From contig NZ_FOMA01000007.1 of NCBI RefSeq assembly GCF_900112495.1, positions 1-64,000 of the forward strand: a DNA stretch of 64,000 nucleotides, in the 5' to 3' direction. The notes beneath the pieces were generated by a model. It ran no database searches, had not been told where the DNA came from, and saw only the letters and a list, made by a program, of their open reading frames with translations. Position 1 is the stretch's first letter. Each line of letters starts with the position of its first letter. Origin of the DNA: Bacillus sp. OV322. Lineage in GTDB: Bacteria; Bacillota; Bacilli; Bacillales; DSM-1321. The translations under genes were made by a program, and so were the position numbers. This document shows positions 55,727 through 64,000 of the stretch, piece by piece.

Positions 55727-56506
55727 TTAAATGTTCCAGCGTTCTTGTTCTGTTTTCTTCAGCTGTTTTTCCGTTTCCCCGGGATAGACGGTACGGAATT
55801 TATGTTCATCGGCCGGAATGATTTCAATCATTTTTTTAATCATATCTTCTGGATCAAATTGATTCTCCAGCTGCTCATCTTGTTTTTTCATATCTTCTTT
55901 TTTTGTAAAGTTTTTTTCTTCATCAAACCATTTATATTTTTCCTCTGCGCTTCGGTCATTAAAGCCTGTATTAAATGCTCCTGGATTAATTGTAGCCACT
56001 TTCACCCCAAACCCTTCAAGCTCTGCCTTTAAGGTTTGGGCAATACCTTCAATCGCATGCTTTGTGGCTGTGTAAGGCCCAACATATGGTGTTGCAGAAA
56101 TTCCTGCCATCGAGCTCATGAAGATGATTTTTCCGTTTCCTTTCTTCACAAGCTTTCTTGAAGCTATCTGTACTGACTCAAGCGTACCAAAAACATTCAC
56201 TTCAAAAAGTGCACGAAATCTGTCCATTGGCACTTCTCCAAGAGGTCCTCCTTCATTGATCGCAGCATTCGCTACAAAAACGTCAAAATTATAGTTTTCA
56301 ATCTGCTCTAGATCCCGCGGATTGGTAATATCAAGTTTAAAAACATCCATGTCCAGGCCCTTTTCCGCTGCTTCCCTGAGGAGATCCGTTTTCTGGGAAG
56401 TCAATTCGGTAGTGGCAATTACATGATGCCCCTCACTGGCAAGTCCCAGCGCAGCCCCTCTTCCAAGTCCTGAACCTGCACCAGTAATGAAAATTGTTTT
56501 AACCAT
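55727..56506 (-). CDS. Short-chain dehydrogenase/reductase
   Basis: A 259-residue SDR. TGAGSGLGRGAALGLASEGH is the cofactor motif, VANAAINEGGPL the NAG-like motif and YVGPYTATKHAIEG the YxxxK active site with Ser in SSMAGIS. A helical insertion (KYKWFDEEKNFTKKEDMKKQ) lies near residue 190. Substrate unknown. GACAGGAGGAATGCCAG precedes the ATG. Confidence 0.88.
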   Translation of the reverse strand: MVKTIFITGAGSGLGRGAALGLASEGHHVIATTELTSQKTDLLREAAEKGLDMDVFKLDITNPRDLEQIENYNFDVFVANAAINEGGPLGEVPMDRFRALFEVNVFGTLESVQIASRKLVKKGNGKIIFMSSMAGISATPYVGPYTATKHAIEGIAQTLKAELEGFGVKVATINPGAFNTGFNDRSAEEKYKWFDEEKNFTKKEDMKKQDEQLENQFDPEDMIKKMIEIIPADEHKFRTVYPGETEKQLKKTEQERWNI

Positions 56507-56645
56507 CTGGCATTCCTCCTGTCGAAATCATCTACCAGATTCTGTTTCCCTTTAGGCAGCAGCATAAACCTTAAAACCTAGTGGTCCCCTTTTTGTCCTG
56601 GTATTGCAGGTGAATTTTATTACACAATTGATACATCCTGAAAAA

Positions 56646-56678
56646 TGAAAAACACCCGGTTTCTCAACCTGAGTGTTC
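56646..56678 (-). terminator. Probable terminator of the EAL gene
   Basis: On the minus strand AACACTCAGGTT and AACCGGGTGTT form an imperfect stem around a 4-nt loop, followed by TTTTCATTTTT. Confidence 0.6.
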
Positions 56679-56774
56679 AGTGATTATATAAATGATACTG
56701 TGAACATCTTCTTCCTGCTTACTTGGACTATAAGCGCTTAAAATGTTTGAAGAATGATAAATGAACTCAGACCT

Positions 56775-58391
56775 TCACACAACTTTTGACATTTCAGCTA
56801 AACGGCGAAATTTAGTTTCACTTTTTTGCAATGCTTCTTCCTTGTATTTTCTGCGTGTAATATCGTGATATATCATCAAAAATGAGAGATTTCCCTCATT
56901 CATAATGGTAATTCCAGTCACCTCAATATCAATAATTGTTCCATCCGGACGTTTAATTTTTTCTTCGGTTGGCGGAATTGAAATACCTATCTTATTCATT
57001 TCATCAATTCTCTTTTCAATAAACGCGGCAGATTCAGGATGAAAATATTCCAAAATGGACTTTCCGGCCAGCTCTTCAAAGGATGCGGCCCCTAATAATT
57101 TTGTGCATGCCGGGTTGGCATATTGAATTATTCCCTGCTGGTACACAATGATTGGTTCTGGGTTTAACTCGACAAATCTTTTATACTTATCTTCGTGCAT
57201 TTTTCTTTCCGTTATATCCGCACACGACCCGATAACCTCTATAACTTGGCCATCCTTCCAAATGGGGCGCAATGAGGCAATATACCAAATCCCATTGATA
57301 TGCCCTTCGTATGTGAGGTTATTTTCTCCTCTCCAGGCTCTTTCATAATATGTATGCTTAATGACTGCTTCTTCGTATAAAAGAAAATCAAAAACCTCTT
57401 TTCCAATGATTTGTTCCGGCAGCATCTTTGCATGTGAGAGTAATTCACCTGCACACAGGGTGTAAATGTATCGATTATCCTTCTTAATAAATTTAAATAT
57501 CAGCCCCTGCTGCTGGTTTACAGTATCCAGCAGATCTTGGCGGGATTTCTCCAATTCCGCCTCCAGCCATCTTTGCCGGCATATTTCACGAGTATTTCCG
57601 GCGTTTTGAATCATTTTTTCAATTTTAGATATGTTTGCCGCAAATTCCTCTGGGGGCAATGGCCTGCTGAAAAAGTATCCTTGTCCCATATCGCAAAGAT
57701 TGCTCTGAAGAAATGCCAGCTGCTCCTTTGTTTCCACCCCTTCAGCCACTACTTCCAAGTCAAGCTGATGGGACATCGCAATTATTGCTTTTACGATTGT
57801 TGCATCCTTGGGTTCTTCTGTACAGCTGCGGACAAAGCTTTGATCTATCTTAATTTTATCTATAGGAAATTCTTTTAAATAAGAAAGAGAACTATAGCCT
57901 GTTCCGAAGTCATCTAAACTGATTTTCACTCCGGACTGTTTTAAATCTCTTAATACTGGGAGAGCAGCAGTTACATTCATTGTCATACTTTCAGTAATTT
58001 CAATCTCTAAAAACTCTGGAGCTAGTCCAGTTTCTTTGATAATAACAGTAATCGTCTCCACCAGGTTTGCCTGGGCAAATTGAAGCGCAGACAAGTTCAC
58101 AGAAATGACCATGGAAGGATAGCCCATTTCCTGCCACTCTTTCATTTGCCTGCACGCTGTACGGATTACCCATTTCCCAATTTCCACAATTAATCCTGTT
58201 TCCTCTGCCAGAGGAATGAATTCTAAAGGCGAAACAATGCCTCTTAACGGACATGCCCAGCGGATAAGTGCCTCCGCACCTGTAATTTTCCCGGAAAACA
58301 AGTTAACTTTAGGCTGATAGTAAAGAAGAAATTCTCCGTTTTCCAATGCCCTTCTTAAATCATCTTCTGTTAAGTCATAAATATGTTCCAT
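56775..58391 (-). CDS. EAL domain c-di-GMP phosphodiesterase with two PAS domains
   Basis: A 538-residue cytoplasmic protein with EAL first (about 8-250), then PAS domains at about 285-395 and 405-525. All EAL catalytic motifs are present: [48 protein letters not shown] and the Gln in [11 protein letters not shown]. It should hydrolyse c-di-GMP to pGpG. There is no GGDEF domain. The order EAL-PAS-PAS is uncommon, and the protein stops just after a linker-like [14 protein letters not shown], which elsewhere leads into another domain. The coding region is preceded by a c-di-GMP riboswitch about 300 bp upstream. Confidence 0.92.
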   Translation of the reverse strand: MEHIYDLTEDDLRRALENGEFLLYYQPKVNLFSGKITGAEALIRWACPLRGIVSPLEFIPLAEETGLIVEIGKWVIRTACRQMKEWQEMGYPSMVISVNLSALQFAQANLVETITVIIKETGLAPEFLEIEITESMTMNVTAALPVLRDLKQSGVKISLDDFGTGYSSLSYLKEFPIDKIKIDQSFVRSCTEEPKDATIVKAIIAMSHQLDLEVVAEGVETKEQLAFLQSNLCDMGQGYFFSRPLPPEEFAANISKIEKMIQNAGNTREICRQRWLEAELEKSRQDLLDTVNQQQGLIFKFIKKDNRYIYTLCAGELLSHAKMLPEQIIGKEVFDFLLYEEAVIKHTYYERAWRGENNLTYEGHINGIWYIASLRPIWKDGQVIEVIGSCADITERKMHEDKYKRFVELNPEPIIVYQQGIIQYANPACTKLLGAASFEELAGKSILEYFHPESAAFIEKRIDEMNKIGISIPPTEEKIKRPDGTIIDIEVTGITIMNEGNLSFLMIYHDITRRKYKEEALQKSETKFRRLAEMSKVV

Positions 58392-58692
58392 GATATATCA
58401 TTCCACCACCAATATAGTGAACTACTTTTTATTCACTGGTCATTTTGTATTTTTTCTACCCGATTTTCATCTTTATTTATGCTCATCTATCCATTGCTCT
58501 GCATGCAATAACTACTATCTGGACTCTTACATTATGGAGAATAGTATGCTGTGAACCATACTTCATTCGCTATATTCTGTATGTCCTCATAGTTGTTTCC
58601 TATAGATTTCTGTGTTTACCCCGCTTTCCAAAAGGATCCGCTGATTTAAAGAAATCTCATCTAACTCCTGTAACCTTTGTTTTTTTGCACAC

Positions 58693-58726
58693 AAAAAAGA
58701 GACCTATCACTCGACCGATAAATCTC
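58693..58726 (-). terminator. Expression-platform terminator of the c-di-GMP riboswitch
   Basis: On the minus strand GAGATTTATC, the loop GGTCGAGT and GATAGGTCTC form a 10-bp stem (two G-U pairs), followed by TTTTTT. It begins 9 bp after the aptamer, which fits a transcription-terminating expression platform. Confidence 0.85.
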
Positions 58727-58734
58727 ACGTTTGC

Positions 58735-58822
58735 TGCTTACCGGCAACTGGCTGACATAGCTTTTACGCCTTAGTCCCTCTAGTTTTGCGTCTCCACTTT
58801 TCAATGAATTTGCCTTTTTCAA
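58735..58822 (-). ncRNA. c-di-GMP-I (GEMM) riboswitch
   Basis: On the minus strand the conserved blocks are in the right order: GGCAAA (58809-58814), the GAAA tetraloop segment, GACGCAAA (58785-58792, exact consensus), a GC-poor variable arm with AGGG and CTAAGG, and AGCCAGTTGCC (near 58743-58753). GGCAA pairs with TTGCC to close the aptamer. It sits between a good promoter and a terminator, reading toward the EAL gene, whose product breaks down the ligand. Confidence 0.88.
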
Positions 58823-58849
58823 TTCAATTAGGAAAATATACTCATTACT

Positions 58850-58877
58850 ATTATAGTAGATATCTGTTCCATTTCAA
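58850..58877 (-). promoter_or_regulatory. Promoter of the riboswitch-EAL transcript
   Basis: The minus strand has TTGAAA (58872-58877), 16 bp, TATAAT (58850-58855). Transcription should begin near 58843, about 20 bp before the aptamer. Confidence 0.75.
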
Positions 58878-59053
58878 GGAATAATGGTTAAAAAGTAGCA
58901 CCTCCATTATTAATCATGCAAATTTCCTGATAATGACACTTACACAATGAAGTCAGTACTTTGCATCTATTTAAGAGCATTCTTTAAACAATTAACCTGT
59001 ACATCATTCAACATAATTTGTCACAGCACCGAAGTTCGCCAACTTTACGAAGT

Positions 59054-59880
59054 TTAATTTTTCATTTTACAAAATTGTATAATTGCCTGCGCAAACTCAC
59101 TAGGAGTTTCAATAAATGGGTGATGTCCGCTATCCAATACACAATTAATACCTTCCCTAAAGTTAAAAGAGAGATGGTGTTCTGGTCCTATAGCATCATC
59201 GTATTGCCCGGATAAAATTAAAGCGGGCTTTTTAATCTCTTCGTAAGCAAAGTAAAATCTTTAAAATATTCCTCCTCCGATAATATAAATTGCTGAAAAT
59301 ATGGGTGAGGCATTAATTCTTTATCAATTTCATCTATTATTGTTTTATTTTTTATGTTTTTATATTGAAGAGAAAAGTAAATTTCCTGTTTTAATAATTC
59401 ACTTTGAATGGCATAGAACGTACTCATAAGATCATTACCTTCCACTTCCATTTGTTCTATGCCTAAAATTTTTGAACCCTTTTTTATTTGATGGCGAAAG
59501 GATGCCTCCATGTTTAGGGTTACATTTGATAATATTAATCCTTTTGTATATTGACTAAAATAATAAGCGTAGTTTACAGCGAGAATCCCCCCGAATGAAT
59601 GACCCATTAAGTAAAATTCATCAATATTTAATTTCAATCTGACAGTATCAATGTCCCTCAGTAATCTTTTCAAAGAATAATTTTTCGTATTAGATGAAGA
59701 TCGCCCGCACCCTCTTTGGTCCATATAAATCATTTCCATGTGATTTTCTAAAAGACTCCCTGCTGTTTCACTAAACGATTTACTCCAATATCCAGGCCCT
59801 CCGTGGAGAAATATACATGGTATTCCATTCCCCCTCACTTCTATATATAAATCAATTTCGTCATCCGTCTTTATTAACAT
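59054..59880 (-). pseudogene. Alpha/beta hydrolase (proline iminopeptidase-like), frameshifted
   Basis: The intact part (59218-59880) is an alpha/beta hydrolase start: CIFLHGGPGYWSKSF, YMDQRGCGRSS and the nucleophile elbow YLMGHSFGGILAV, all typical of proline iminopeptidases. It ends at residue 220. Directly after, in another frame, the missing end appears: EIKKPALILSGQYDDA (catalytic Asp) and VLDSGHHPFIETPSEFAQ (catalytic His). A single-base loss near 59239-59243 on the minus strand explains it (ACGAAGAG in place of ACGAAAGAG). It is either a pseudogene or a sequencing error. Confidence 0.8.
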
Positions 59881-60041
59881 TTATTCACCCCAATTTAGTC
59901 ATATATAAAAAACTGCGAATATACAAAATAAAACCGGCAAAGTTCCTGCAGCGGCAGCAGGTTCTCCCGCTCTAGCCAGCTGATTCATAATTTAAAGTGA
60001 TTGCTTTGCCATATTCCTGTCTTTTAGATAAGTTTGATGTA

Positions 60042-60198
60042 TTAATGCTGAGAAACTGGCGATTGTTGTTTTTCCCAGTTAGTCGGGTCCGCATCCTTCT
60101 CAATAAATCTCCGCCAATACTCTCCGCTTTTTTTATCAAATAAGATGATATTGCTTTCATTTAAAAACCACTGAAAAAGACATAAGATTTTTGCCCAT
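60042..60198 (-). pseudogene. Possible small frameshifted gene
   Basis: An ATG at 60198 follows AGGAGG at good spacing but its frame stops after 13 codons. If one base of the A run at 60174-60178 (T run on the minus strand) is dropped, about 51 codons become continuous, with a protein-like end (GEYWRRFIEKDADPTNWEKQ). No family is recognised. It could be a real small gene with a recent frameshift or a sequencing error, or chance. Confidence 0.35.
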
Positions 60199-60289
60199 AT
60201 TTTATTGACCCTCCTGAAAATTTCTAAAATATGTATATTCTAGACCCTTCCTTGAAATCCCTTTATCACCTGCCTGTTACTCAAACAAG

Positions 60290-60319
60290 AAAAAACGATT
60301 CTTCTTAATGAAGAATCGT
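60290..60319 (-). terminator. Terminator of the VOC gene
   Basis: On the minus strand ACGATTCTTC, a 5-nt loop and GAAGAATCGT are followed by TTTTTC. Confidence 0.88.
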
Positions 60320-60354
60320 GCCCGTTTCAAGAAATTATGAATAATGACAGCCCG

Positions 60355-60705
60355 TTATTTCTCCCACAGCTCTACCAGTCTGCCTTCGGGATCTTCAATC
60401 CAGATAAACTTTCCATACTCACTGCTCTCTCTTTCTTTTACAAGAGGTACCCCAATCTCTTCAAGATGCTTAATTGTCTCATCAATGTTATAAACTTGGA
60501 AATTCAGCATTACTTGCTGTTCTTCAGGAAAGTAACTGTCATCTTCAGCAAAGAAAGAAAAGATCGTTTCATTCTCTGAGTGGGGTTTAATAATGGTCCC
60601 ATTCCAATTTTCTATATTGATTTTGAACACTTCACTGTACCATTTTTTTGTAGCATCCAAATTTTTAGTTCTCCAAAATACTCCCCCAAAACCTTTAATA
60701 ATCAT
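60355..60705 (-). CDS. VOC (glyoxalase/bleomycin resistance) family protein
   Basis: A 116-residue vicinal oxygen chelate protein with two beta-alpha-beta-beta-beta modules. FGGVFWRTKNLDATKKWYSE begins the first and FIWIEDPEGRLVELWEK ends the second, with the Glu metal ligand of LVELWE. Function may be resistance or isomerase; not predictable. AGAAGGGAG precedes the ATG. Confidence 0.88.
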   Translation of the reverse strand: MIIKGFGGVFWRTKNLDATKKWYSEVFKINIENWNGTIIKPHSENETIFSFFAEDDSYFPEEQQVMLNFQVYNIDETIKHLEEIGVPLVKERESSEYGKFIWIEDPEGRLVELWEK

Positions 60706-60946
60706 AATTATCTCCCTTCTAAAACATTACTTTTCACAATAGACATTCAAGAAATAAACGTATATACCTGCTCAACCAGCCTATAACTATTGTTGAATAT
60801 AAGCTCTTCTCTCTAAAAACAAAAACGAAGGAAATATTTTCGTTTAGTCAGCGAGACATACAAAAAGATCTTGGGGTTTTCATTGCCGAAAGGAGCGTCT
60901 TCAATCTATTTATTTAATTTCACACTTAACCTTAGGTGAGTTGCTT
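60706..60946. other. Intergenic region without recognised feature
   Basis: AT-rich, with no convincing ORF, repeat or riboswitch. Confidence 0.4.
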
Positions 60947-61654
60947 TTAACATCTTACATATTTGCGTTTGAACCCAATCCTCCCTCTATCAATTTCTTT
61001 TTGAATACTTTCACAGGCGTTTAGAAAACTGCTTTTTTTATTGTCACGCCGAATTTCAACTGTACCTACTGCCTTTGCAGTCTCAACTGCCTTTTCATGC
61101 AGGGGCAAATAGGAAGTCCCAGTGGTGTATAAAAAGTTATTCATAGCAGATTTCGCTCGTTCTTGGGAATCATGAATAGATTTTTTTACAAATTCAAGCA
61201 TATTCAAAATCTTACTTTCTGAAAACTCATTGTCTGATCGATTCCCTAATAGCCAGCAGTAGCAGCTCCAGCCTGCTGACATTCTCAGCTCTTCACCACT
61301 GGCAATCCATTTATCGGCAACGTCTTGCGCTATACTTGACTCTGATAAAGTTACTGAAACCACATAATCGGACAGCATATAAAAATATGCCCCATCCATC
61401 CAGCGATTAAAATCTGCCTCTGTCATTGCTTTCGGGTCTGCAATAATGCCCGCAAAGTACATGGCATCGTAGTTGCCTGTGGCGTAGAGCTCTTCAGCCA
61501 GACTCTGATTTATTTTTATTTTTTTTGCAAGTGGCTTCATAGCCCCTGTTGCCGTGCCAAACAGCGGCTCATGGGCACCATTGGATATATATATTTTCTT
61601 GGTACGTTCCTTACCCAAAGCTTCAAGCTCCTTCATAACTGTTACGAAATCCAT
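60947..61654 (-). CDS. AlkD-like DNA alkylation repair protein
   Basis: A 235-residue, all-helical HEAT-like repeat protein. The N-terminal MKELEALGKERTKKIYISNG, EELYATGNYDAMYFAGIIAD and DNEFSESKILNMLEFVKKSI fit the DNA alkylation repair (AlkD-type) family. AlkD excises positively charged alkyl purines. A tandem Cys pair SCYCWLLG lies near residue 130. Key AlkD catalytic Asp cannot be placed with certainty, so it may be a divergent, non-catalytic member. AAAGGAGG precedes the ATG. Confidence 0.78.
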   Translation of the reverse strand: MDFVTVMKELEALGKERTKKIYISNGAHEPLFGTATGAMKPLAKKIKINQSLAEELYATGNYDAMYFAGIIADPKAMTEADFNRWMDGAYFYMLSDYVVSVTLSESSIAQDVADKWIASGEELRMSAGWSCYCWLLGNRSDNEFSESKILNMLEFVKKSIHDSQERAKSAMNNFLYTTGTSYLPLHEKAVETAKAVGTVEIRRDNKKSSFLNACESIQKEIDRGRIGFKRKYVRC

Positions 61655-62001
61655 AGTAATGTACCTCCTTTAATAATAAAAACTCATATGTGAAATCAGT
61701 TTATATTTTTTTCTTTTATCTTCTTAATTTTACCATTAATCCACTGATGGCTTCAGCAGCCGATTGGAGAGGTACTATTAAATATAACGGTCATAGTCCC
61801 TCTAAAAAAACTAAACCATGGAGGAAACAGATAAGTTCTGCCCCCATTAATTTGCAATATCTTCAGCATGCTGTTATGATAAGAGAGAATTATTTTTGTT
61901 CGGTGTAATGGGATAGTACAGATATGGACTTTTCTTCTTGAGAATCACTTTGGGCAAGGATAGTAATACAATGTGTTTTAACGCACTAGGAGGCAACAAA
62001 A
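61655..62001. other. Intergenic region before the cold shock gene
   Basis: It should contain the divergent promoters of the AlkD-like gene and the csp gene. The last about 90 bp are probably the csp 5' leader with the AGGAGGCAAC ribosome binding site. A 72-codon frame at 61690-61908 is unsupported. Confidence 0.45.
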
Positions 62002-62202
62002 ATGGAACAAGGTACAGTAAAATGGTTTAACGCAGAAAAAGGATTCGGATTCATCGAACGCGAAGGTGGAGACGACGTATTCGTACATTTCTCTGCTATC
62101 CAATCTGAAGGATTCAAATCTTTAGACGAAGGCCAAAAAGTTACTTTTGACGTTGAGCAAGGTCAACGCGGACCCCAAGCTACAAACGTTCAAAAAGCTT
62201 AA
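62002..62202 (+). CDS. CspA family cold shock protein
   Basis: A 66-residue RNA chaperone with RNP1 KGFGFIE and RNP2 VFVHFS. The start [11 protein letters not shown] and the ending [11 protein letters not shown] are typical of Bacillus CspB/CspD-type proteins. AGGAGGCAACAAAA precedes the ATG. It carries its own terminator. Confidence 0.96.
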   Translation: MEQGTVKWFNAEKGFGFIEREGGDDVFVHFSAIQSEGFKSLDEGQKVTFDVEQGQRGPQATNVQKA

Positions 62203-62218
62203 TATTATATGAATGACA

Positions 62219-62252
62219 CAAACAAGCTCTTTTTTAAGAGCTTGTTTTTTTT
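62219..62252 (+). terminator. Terminator of the cold shock gene
   Basis: AACAAGCTCTT, a short T loop and AAGAGCTTGTT form an 11-bp stem followed by TTTTTT. Confidence 0.93.
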
Positions 62253-62272
62253 ATTCTTATATAGCATGAAAT

Positions 62273-62302
62273 AAAAAACCCTGCTCAGTATTAGAGCAGG
62301 GA
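62273..62302 (-). terminator. Terminator of the DHA2 exporter gene
   Basis: On the minus strand CCCTGCTC, a 7-nt loop and GAGCAGGG are followed by TTTTTT. It lies about 130 bp after the stop codon. Confidence 0.85.
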
Positions 62303-62431
62303 GATGGAACAGGTAATGTAAAAAAATTTAAGACTTCAAAGGTTTGTTTTCATTATAACATACTGTATGGACAATATGGGGATGTATACAGATTAATACC
62401 TTCCCCGATCATGAAACATGAAAAAATTTTA

Positions 62432-63964
62432 TTAAATCTCTTCATCGGATTTGGGTGATAATACTTCTTTCTTCAAAAACCATGCCAAAACAAACGCAAT
62501 GATCGCGATGATAAATGAGTACATGTAAATATGCTGAAATGCTTCTATGAATAATGTTTTAACTTGTGTTAATAGCCCTGCCGGCAACCCGTGAGGAACA
62601 CCTGCTGCAGCTAAATTTTTCATATTTGCAGTCATACTTTCAGGAAGTTTATCACCTAAGCTGTTCAATTTAGAGGTAAGGGTGGAGGATAACAAATTCC
62701 CAAAGAGACTGACTCCGACTGTTGCCCCAATAGTTTGAAATAACGGAACAGTCGCAAGGGCAATTCCTTTATTTTCTTTTTCAACAGACTCCTGAACAAT
62801 GAGATTATCTCCTCCAAACAAAACTCCTAACCCAAGACCTGTAATGAAAAAGAAAATAATAATTTGAGTAATTGTTGTATGAATACTCATATGAGAAAAC
62901 AGGTAAAATCCGATAATCGGCATGATAAATGCAATTCCAAATAGTTCACGGTAGCGCACTTTTGTGAGCAGAAAACCGCTTACCATCGCTGACCCAACTG
63001 CTCCAACCATCATTGGCAATGTCAAATAGCCAGCTTCTGTCGGAGTCAGTCCAAGCACGTTTTGTGCAAAATAAGGGAATGAGGAAAAGGATCCCATCAA
63101 GCCGATGCCGACAGTAAAGACGATTAATGACAACACAAGAATATTGCGGTTTTTAAACAAATGCAATGGTACAATTGGTTCTTTTACCTTGGTCTCAACC
63201 CAAATGAAGATTCCAATTAAAACAGCTCCCAGGCAAAGGAGGAAAATAATGAGAGGTGAGCCCCACGTGTAGCCATTGTTTTCTACAAGAACTGGTGTGA
63301 TCAGCAAGGAAACGATTGAAGCAACTAATAACAGTGCCCCTCCCCAATCAATAACCACTTGTTTCTTAATAGCTGTTTCCCTCAATCCGCTTGCCAAAAA
63401 AAGGGCTGCTATGATCCCAACAGGAATATTAACAAAGAAAATCCAATGCCAGCTTACCTGATCGACAAAATACCCGCCCATCAATGGTCCTAATAACATC
63501 GGAATAAACATGATCGGGCCCATGAATCCTTGTACTTTTGCCCGCTGCTCAACGGGGAAGAGATCACTTGAAATGGTCATAGCAAGCGGCATTAAGCCTC
63601 CCGCCCCCAACCCTTGAATCCCGCGTCCAATGAGGAGAAGAGTCATGGAATGTGATAGCCCGCAGACAATCGATCCTCCCATGAAAAATGCCATACTTGT
63701 TAAATATATTTTTTTGCGTCCCATTAAATCCGCTAATTTTCCCAATATCGGCATAAATGCAGACATTGTTAACATATACACGCCCCCGACCCATCCATAC
63801 ACAGATAAACCGCCTAAGTCACGGATGATTGTCGGCATTGCTGTATTAACCACTGTTTCATCCAGCTCAGAAAAAATCAGTCCAATTATCAAACCCATCA
63901 TCACCAGAATTTTATTGCTCTTAACAGCTAAAACTGGTTCCTTATACTTTGTAATGCTTTCCAT
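62432..63964 (-). CDS. DHA2 family MFS multidrug exporter
   Basis: A 510-residue transporter with 14 predicted helices. Typical parts are LDETVVNTAMPTIIRDL at the first helix, motif A GKLADLMGRKK, IGRGIQGLGAGGL and the motif C region. It is close to the EmrB/QacA branch and should export cationic or hydrophobic drugs by proton antiport. AAAGGG lies upstream of the ATG. No adjacent regulator is visible within the window (only 36 bp remain). Confidence 0.92.
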   Translation of the reverse strand: MESITKYKEPVLAVKSNKILVMMGLIIGLIFSELDETVVNTAMPTIIRDLGGLSVYGWVGGVYMLTMSAFMPILGKLADLMGRKKIYLTSMAFFMGGSIVCGLSHSMTLLLIGRGIQGLGAGGLMPLAMTISSDLFPVEQRAKVQGFMGPIMFIPMLLGPLMGGYFVDQVSWHWIFFVNIPVGIIAALFLASGLRETAIKKQVVIDWGGALLLVASIVSLLITPVLVENNGYTWGSPLIIFLLCLGAVLIGIFIWVETKVKEPIVPLHLFKNRNILVLSLIVFTVGIGLMGSFSSFPYFAQNVLGLTPTEAGYLTLPMMVGAVGSAMVSGFLLTKVRYRELFGIAFIMPIIGFYLFSHMSIHTTITQIIIFFFITGLGLGVLFGGDNLIVQESVEKENKGIALATVPLFQTIGATVGVSLFGNLLSSTLTSKLNSLGDKLPESMTANMKNLAAAGVPHGLPAGLLTQVKTLFIEAFQHIYMYSFIIAIIAFVLAWFLKKEVLSPKSDEEI

Positions 63965-64000
63965 TTATATCTAACCCTTTCAACATTTGATAAACAGATT

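Noticed and set aside
58587-58694. 35-codon minus-strand frame just after the riboswitch terminator (TTG start)
   Set aside because: The composition is protein-like and it would be a tempting direct target of the switch, but it has no ribosome binding site and starts within the U tract. The EAL gene is the better target.
58445-58774. 109-codon plus-strand frame upstream of the EAL gene
   Set aside because: It overlaps the riboswitch and its terminator on the opposite strand, has no ribosome binding site, and the translation looks like AT-rich noise.
59972-60160. 62-codon minus-strand frame
   Set aside because: The neighbouring frame looks more protein-like and has a real ribosome binding site upstream, so this frame is probably a shadow of the frameshifted small gene.
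61690-61908. 72-codon frame with a signal-peptide-like start
   Set aside because: No ribosome binding site; the region overlaps the expected csp promoter and the tail lacks any recognisable features.

Overview
The window comes from a chromosome of a Bacillaceae spore-former. Supporting signs are gamma-type SASP SspE, SspK, a GerPA/PF-like protein, PerR with a Per box, AGGAGG-type ribosome binding sites with frequent TTG/GTG starts, and AT-rich promoters. Gene order also matches the Bacillus subtilis segment running from yfhD to ygxA and rrnD, here read from right to left. The exact genus cannot be settled from the sequence alone; a Cytobacillus/Mesobacillus-like relative would fit.

Layout. 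1-300: tandem promoters and boxA leader of an rRNA operon transcribed leftward out of the window. 498-9000: ygxA, ygzB, perR (autoregulated Per box), a 2-hydroxyacid dehydrogenase, an M29 aminopeptidase, a Bcp peroxiredoxin, a K+ channel and a three-gene ABC-2 exporter. 9036-16650: gsaB, an orphan glutamate synthase large subunit with a cre-like site, and ygaE. 17006-20850: a MarR-EmrA-EmrB efflux operon, a flavodoxin-like gene and a small membrane protein. 20890-31752: conserved core (ygaD, ntdP, ygaB, sspE, fabL, yfhS, mutY, yfhP, yfhJ, sspK, yfhH, recX, yfhF, yfhE, yfhD).

31819-42085 holds two leftward fatty-acid or acyl-CoA catabolic operons: SDR/acyl-CoA dehydrogenase/thiolase/ligase and MerR/ligase/long acyl-CoA dehydrogenase. 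The second has a textbook MerR-type promoter with a 19-bp spacer carrying a perfect palindrome. Between them lie a cupin-HD-GYP protein and a secreted coiled-coil protein. 42270-49818: LysR regulator, acyl-CoA thioesterase, polar amino acid ABC importer with an internal attenuator hairpin, AI-2E family permease, DEDDh exonuclease and a preQ1 riboswitch in front of queT. 49888-64000: a giant multi-spanning membrane protein, small spore/lipoprotein genes, a DUF2087 regulator, a GIY-YIG protein, an SDR, an EAL-PAS-PAS phosphodiesterase, a frameshifted alpha/beta hydrolase, a VOC protein, an AlkD-like protein, a cold shock protein and a DHA2 exporter.

The most noteworthy regulatory find is a c-di-GMP-I (GEMM) riboswitch with its own promoter and an intrinsic terminator, upstream of the EAL-PAS-PAS gene. 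A c-di-GMP sensor would thus control a c-di-GMP-degrading enzyme. No CRISPR array, complete insertion sequence, prophage or tRNA gene was recognised.
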